The translations under genes and the position numbers were made by a program. The notes beneath the pieces were generated by a model that had not been told where the DNA came from, ran no database searches, and saw only the letters and a list, made by a program, of their open reading frames with translations. This document shows positions 60,101-64,000 of a DNA stretch of 64,000 bases, piece by piece (the stretch's first letter is position 1; each line of letters begins with the position of its first letter). The DNA is from Megalopta genalis (taxonomy: Eukaryota; Arthropoda; Insecta; Hymenoptera; Halictidae), in the NCBI RefSeq assembly GCF_051020955.1, contig NW_027477139.1:1-64000 (forward strand), read 5' to 3'.

Positions 60101-63100
60101 TATGTGAAATAGCTCCAAATGCAGGCGAAGCAAACGAGGTAGCTTCAAATCCGTGCGAATCAAATGATTTAGCTGCAAATCAATGCGATGTAGAAGGTTT
60201 AGCTTCAAATCCATGCGAAACACATGATTTAGCTGCAAAACAATGCGATGAAGAAGGTTTAGCTTCCAATCCATGCGAAACAAATAATTCAGCATCAGAT
60301 ACTTGCTATATAAGTGATATAGCTTCAAATGAAGGCGAATCAAACCAGTTAGCTTCAATTCCATGCGAAGCACATGATTTAGCTTAAAATTCAAGCCAAA
60401 CACATGGAATAGATTCAAATCCGAGCGAAACAAATGATTTAGGTTCAGATACTTGCGATATACATGATTTAGCATCAACTGCATGCGAAACAAACGAGTT
60501 AGCTTCAAATCCATGAGAAACAAATGATTTAGCTACAGATACTTGCGATATAAATGATATAGCATCAAATGCAGGGGAAACAAATGAGTTATCTTCAAAT
60601 CCATGCGAAAGACATGATTTGGCTTCAAATCCAAGCGAAACACATGATCTAGCTTCAAATCAATGCGATGTAGAAGGTCTAGCTTCAATTCCGCGCGAAA
60701 CAAATGATTTAGATTCAAATACTTGCGATATAAGTGATATAGCTTCAACTACATCCGAAACAAACGAGTTAGCTTCAAATCCAAGCGAAACACATAATTT
60801 AGCATCAAGTCAATTCGAAGTAGAAGGCTTGGCTTCAAATCTATGCGACACTATTTGTTTAGCTTCAAATACTTGTGACATACATGAATCAGATTCAACT
60901 GAATGCCGAAAAAACGAGTTAGCTTCAAATCCAAGCCAAACGATTGAGTTAGCTACAAATCAATGCGATGTAGATGGTTTAACTTCAAATCCATGAGAAA
61001 CAAATGATTTAGCTACAGATACTTGCGATATAAATGATATAGCTTCAAATGCATGGGCAACAAACCAGTTATCTCCAAATCCATGGGAAACACATGATTT
61101 GGCTTCAAATCCAAGCGAAACACATGATCTATCTTCAAATCAATGCGATGTAGAAGGTCTAGCATCAATTCCGCGCGAAACAAATGATTTAGCTTCAAAT
61201 ACTTGCGATATAAGTGATATAGCTTCAAATGCAGGCGACACAAACCAGTTCGCTTCAAATCCATGCGAAAGACATGATTTAGCTTCAAATGCAGGCGAAA
61301 CAAACGAGTTAGCTTCAAATCCAAGCGATACACCTGATTTAGATTCAAATTCAAGCGAAACACATGGTTCAGCTTAATATTCGTGCGAAACAAATGATTC
61401 AGCTTCAAATACTTGTGATATACATTAATTAGCTTCAAGAGCATGCGAAGCAGACGCGTTAGCATCAAATCTAAAGGAAACACATTACTTAGTTTCAAGT
61501 CAATGCGAAGTAGAAGGCTTAGCTCCAAATAAATGCGAAACAAATAGTTTAGCTTCTAATACTTGTGATATAGATGATTTAGCTTCAACTGCATGCCAAG
61601 CAAACTAGTTAGCTTCAAATCCAAGCGAAATACATGATTTATCTTCAAATTCATGGGAAGCACATGGTTTAGACTAATATTGATGCGAAACACATGGTTT
61701 GGCTTAATATTCATTCGAAACAAATGGTTCAGCTTGAAATACTTGTGATATTCATGATTTAGCTTCAACTGCATGCGAAATAAACGAGTTGGCTTCAAAT
61801 CCAAGCGAAACGAATGATTTAGCTACAAATCAATGCGAAGTGGAAGGCTTAGCTTCAAATACATGAAAAATAAATGATTTATCTACAGATATGGGAATAT
61901 AAGTGATATAGCTTCAAGAGCATGCGAAACGATCGAGTTAGCTGCAAATCAATTCGAAATAGGAGGTTTATCTTCAAATCCATGAGAAACAAATGCCTTA
62001 GCTTCAAATACTTGTGATATACATGATTTAGCTTCAAATGCAGGCGAAACAAATGAGTTAGCTTCAAATCCATGCGAAACACATGATTTAGCTTAAAATG
62101 AATGAGAAGTAGAAGTTTTTTCTTCGAATCCATGCGAAACAAATGGTTTAGCATCAAATACTTGTGATAAACATGATTTAGCTTCAACTGCATGCGAAAC
62201 AAACGAGTTAGCTTCAAATCCAAGCGAATTACATGATTTAGCTTCAAAAAATGCGAAGAGGGAGGCTTAGCTTCAAATACATGAGGAACAAATGTTTTAG
62301 TTTCAAATGTTTGCGATATAAATGATATAGCTTCAAATCCATGCAAAACAAACGAGTTAGCATCAAATCCATGCAAATCACATGATTTAGCTTCAAATCA
62401 ATGTGAAGTAGAATAATTAGCTTCACATCCATTCGAAACAAACGATTTAGCTTCAAATACTTGCGATATAAATCATTTAGCTTCAACTGCATGCGAAGCA
62501 AAGGAGTTAGTTTCAAATTCATGCGAAGCACATGATTTAGCTTCAAATCAATGCGGAATAGAAGGTTTATCTTCAAATCCATGACAAACAAATGCCTTAG
62601 CTTCAAATACTTGTGATATACATGATTAAGCTTCAAATGCAGGCGAAATAAAATAGTTAGCTTCAAATCCATGCGAAACACATGATTTAGCTTCAAATGA
62701 ATGCGAAGTAGATGTTTTTTCTTCGAATCCATGCGAAACAAATGGTTAATCTTGAGACAATTGCGATATATGTGATATAGCATCAAATGCACACGAAACA
62801 ATCGAGTTTGATTCAAATCCATGCGAATTACATGATTTAGCTTCAAAAAATGCGAAGTGGGAGGCTTAGCTTCAAATACATGAGGAACAGATGGTTTAGC
62901 TTCAAATACTTGCGATATAAATGATATAGCTTCAAATGCAGGCGAAACAAACGAAATAACTTCAAATCCATGAGAAACACATGACTTAGCTTCACATCTA
63001 TGCGAAGTAGAAGACTTAGTTTCAAATCAATGCGAAACACATGGTTTAGCTTAATATTCATGCGAAACAAATGTTGCTACTTCAAATACTTGTGTTATAC

Positions 63101-64000
63101 ATGATTTAGCTTCAACAGCTTGCGAAACAAACGAGTTAGCTTCAAATCCAAAGCGAACACGTCATTTAATTTCAAGTCAATGCGAAGTAGAAGGCTTAGC
63201 TCCAAATAAATGCGAAACAAATAGTTTAGCTTCTAATACTTGTGATATAGATGATTTAGCTTCAACTGCATGCCAAGCAAACGAGTTAGCTTCAAATCCA
63301 AGCGAAATACATGATTTAGCTTCAAATCCATCCGAAGTAGAATGTCCATGCGAAACGAATGATTTAGCTACAAATCAATGCGAAGTGGAAGGCTTAGCTT
63401 CAAATACTTGAAAAACAAATGATTTATCTACAGATATGGGAATATAAGTGATATAGCTTCAAGTACATGCGAAACGATCGAGTTAGCTGCAAATCAATTC
63501 GAAATAGAAGGTTTATCTTCAAATCCATGAGAAACAAATGCCTTAGCTTCAAATAGTTGTGATATACATGATTTAGCTTCAAATGCAGACAAAACAAACG
63601 AGTCAGCTTTAAATCCATGCGAGACACATGATTTAGCTTCAAATCAATGCGAAGTAGAAGGCTTAGCTTCAAATACATGAGAAACAAAGGATTTATCTTC
63701 AGATAATTGCAATATAAGTGATATAGCTTCAAATGCAGGCGAAACAATCGAATTAGCTTCACATCAATGCGAACCGCATGATTTAGCTTCAAATCAATGC
63801 GAAGTACAAGGTTTAGCTTCAAATCCATGCGAAGCGAATCATTAAGTTTCAAATACTTGCGAATATAAGTGATGTAACTTCAAATGCAGGCGAAACAATC
63901 AAGTAAGCTTCAAATCGATACGAAACACATGATTTAGCTTCAAATCCATGCGAAACACATGATTTACCTTCAAATCAATGCGAAGTAGAAGGCTTAGCTT
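57181..64000. repeat. Diverged satellite with five-monomer order, right end
   Basis: More diverged monomers in A-B-A'-C-D order. Internal copies: 60533-60760 recurs at 61013-61240 (offset 480, 16 monomers); about 61500-61610 recurs at 63178-63290; the irregular ACAGATATGGGAATATAAG occurs near 61885 and 63431. The segment 62396-62568 matches 2561-2733, on the other side of the transposon island. No gene seen. Confidence 0.85.

Larger units (their letters stand above)
40588..64000. repeat. 30-bp satellite array, right block
   Basis: Same satellite as the left block, in the same orientation and with the same monomer classes, to the window end. Frames on both strands are again long (up to 291 codons plus at 44685-45560 and 313 codons minus at 49741-50682). 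They are made only of the 10-residue repeat and are broken by stops and slips. No gene, RNA or second transposon was found in these 23.4 kb. Confidence 0.97.

Noticed and set aside
1..64000. Telomeric repeat or CENP-B box in the satellite
   Set aside because: There are no TTAGG or TTAGGG tandem runs. The monomer lacks the CENP-B box core pattern, so a centromere role cannot be claimed from sequence alone.
1..64000. tRNA, rRNA or other structural RNA genes
   Set aside because: No cloverleaf-like A/B-box arrangement or ribosomal sequence was recognised. The only tRNA-like matches are the two retrotransposon primer-binding sites.

Overview
The window is almost entirely satellite DNA. A tandem array of a roughly 30-bp monomer fills 1-31495 and 40588-64000. 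It is interrupted once, by a 9.1-kb Ty3/gypsy-type LTR retrotransposon (31496-40587) that itself carries a complete Ty1/copia-type LTR retrotransposon (32499-37003). I see no host gene, tRNA, rRNA or CRISPR array. The sequence suggests an insect or other arthropod nuclear genome, probably constitutive heterochromatin. The copia primer-binding site matches the internal half-tRNA-iMet primer known from Drosophila copia. The gypsy element has the tRNA-Trp-like primer site and Cys-His-Cys-Cys Gag motif that I associate with the CsRn1 clade, which occurs in insects and flatworms. An ant or other hymenopteran is a guess I cannot test here.

Satellite: each monomer starts AGCTTCAAAT and has TGCGA near its middle. 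Four monomer classes recur: A (CCATGCGAAACACATGATTT), B (CAATGCGATGTAGAAGG), C (ACTTGCGATATAAGTGATAT) and D (GCAGGCGAAACAAACGAG). They follow each other as A-B-A'-C-D (150 bp) or as A-B dimers (60 bp). Longer higher-order repeats and segmental copies are superimposed: a 4.3-kb duplication (1-2975 and 4338-7222), a dispersed 0.64-kb copy 7,668 bp apart, a 1.25-kb copy 12,884 bp apart, a 1,617-bp tandem repeat, and short 60-, 210-, 300- and 480-bp tandem copies. Because 30 is divisible by 3, long open frames appear on both strands (10-residue periodic peptides). The frames are cut by the same stops and 1-bp slips in many copies, so I read them as by-products of the repeat and not as genes.

Retrotransposon island: the gypsy element has LTRs of 318 and 445 bp that differ by about five substitutions and a large indel. 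Its gag is very short and its pol is split by the copia insertion inside the protease region. The RT, RNase H, integrase and GPY-like parts are otherwise open to the stop at 39936. The copia element has two 237-bp LTRs that look identical and a perfect 5-bp target duplication (CAAGG), so it arrived recently. Its single gag-pol frame is nevertheless broken twice, near 34400 in integrase and near 35310 between integrase and reverse transcriptase. Order of events: satellite array, then gypsy insertion, then copia insertion into gypsy.
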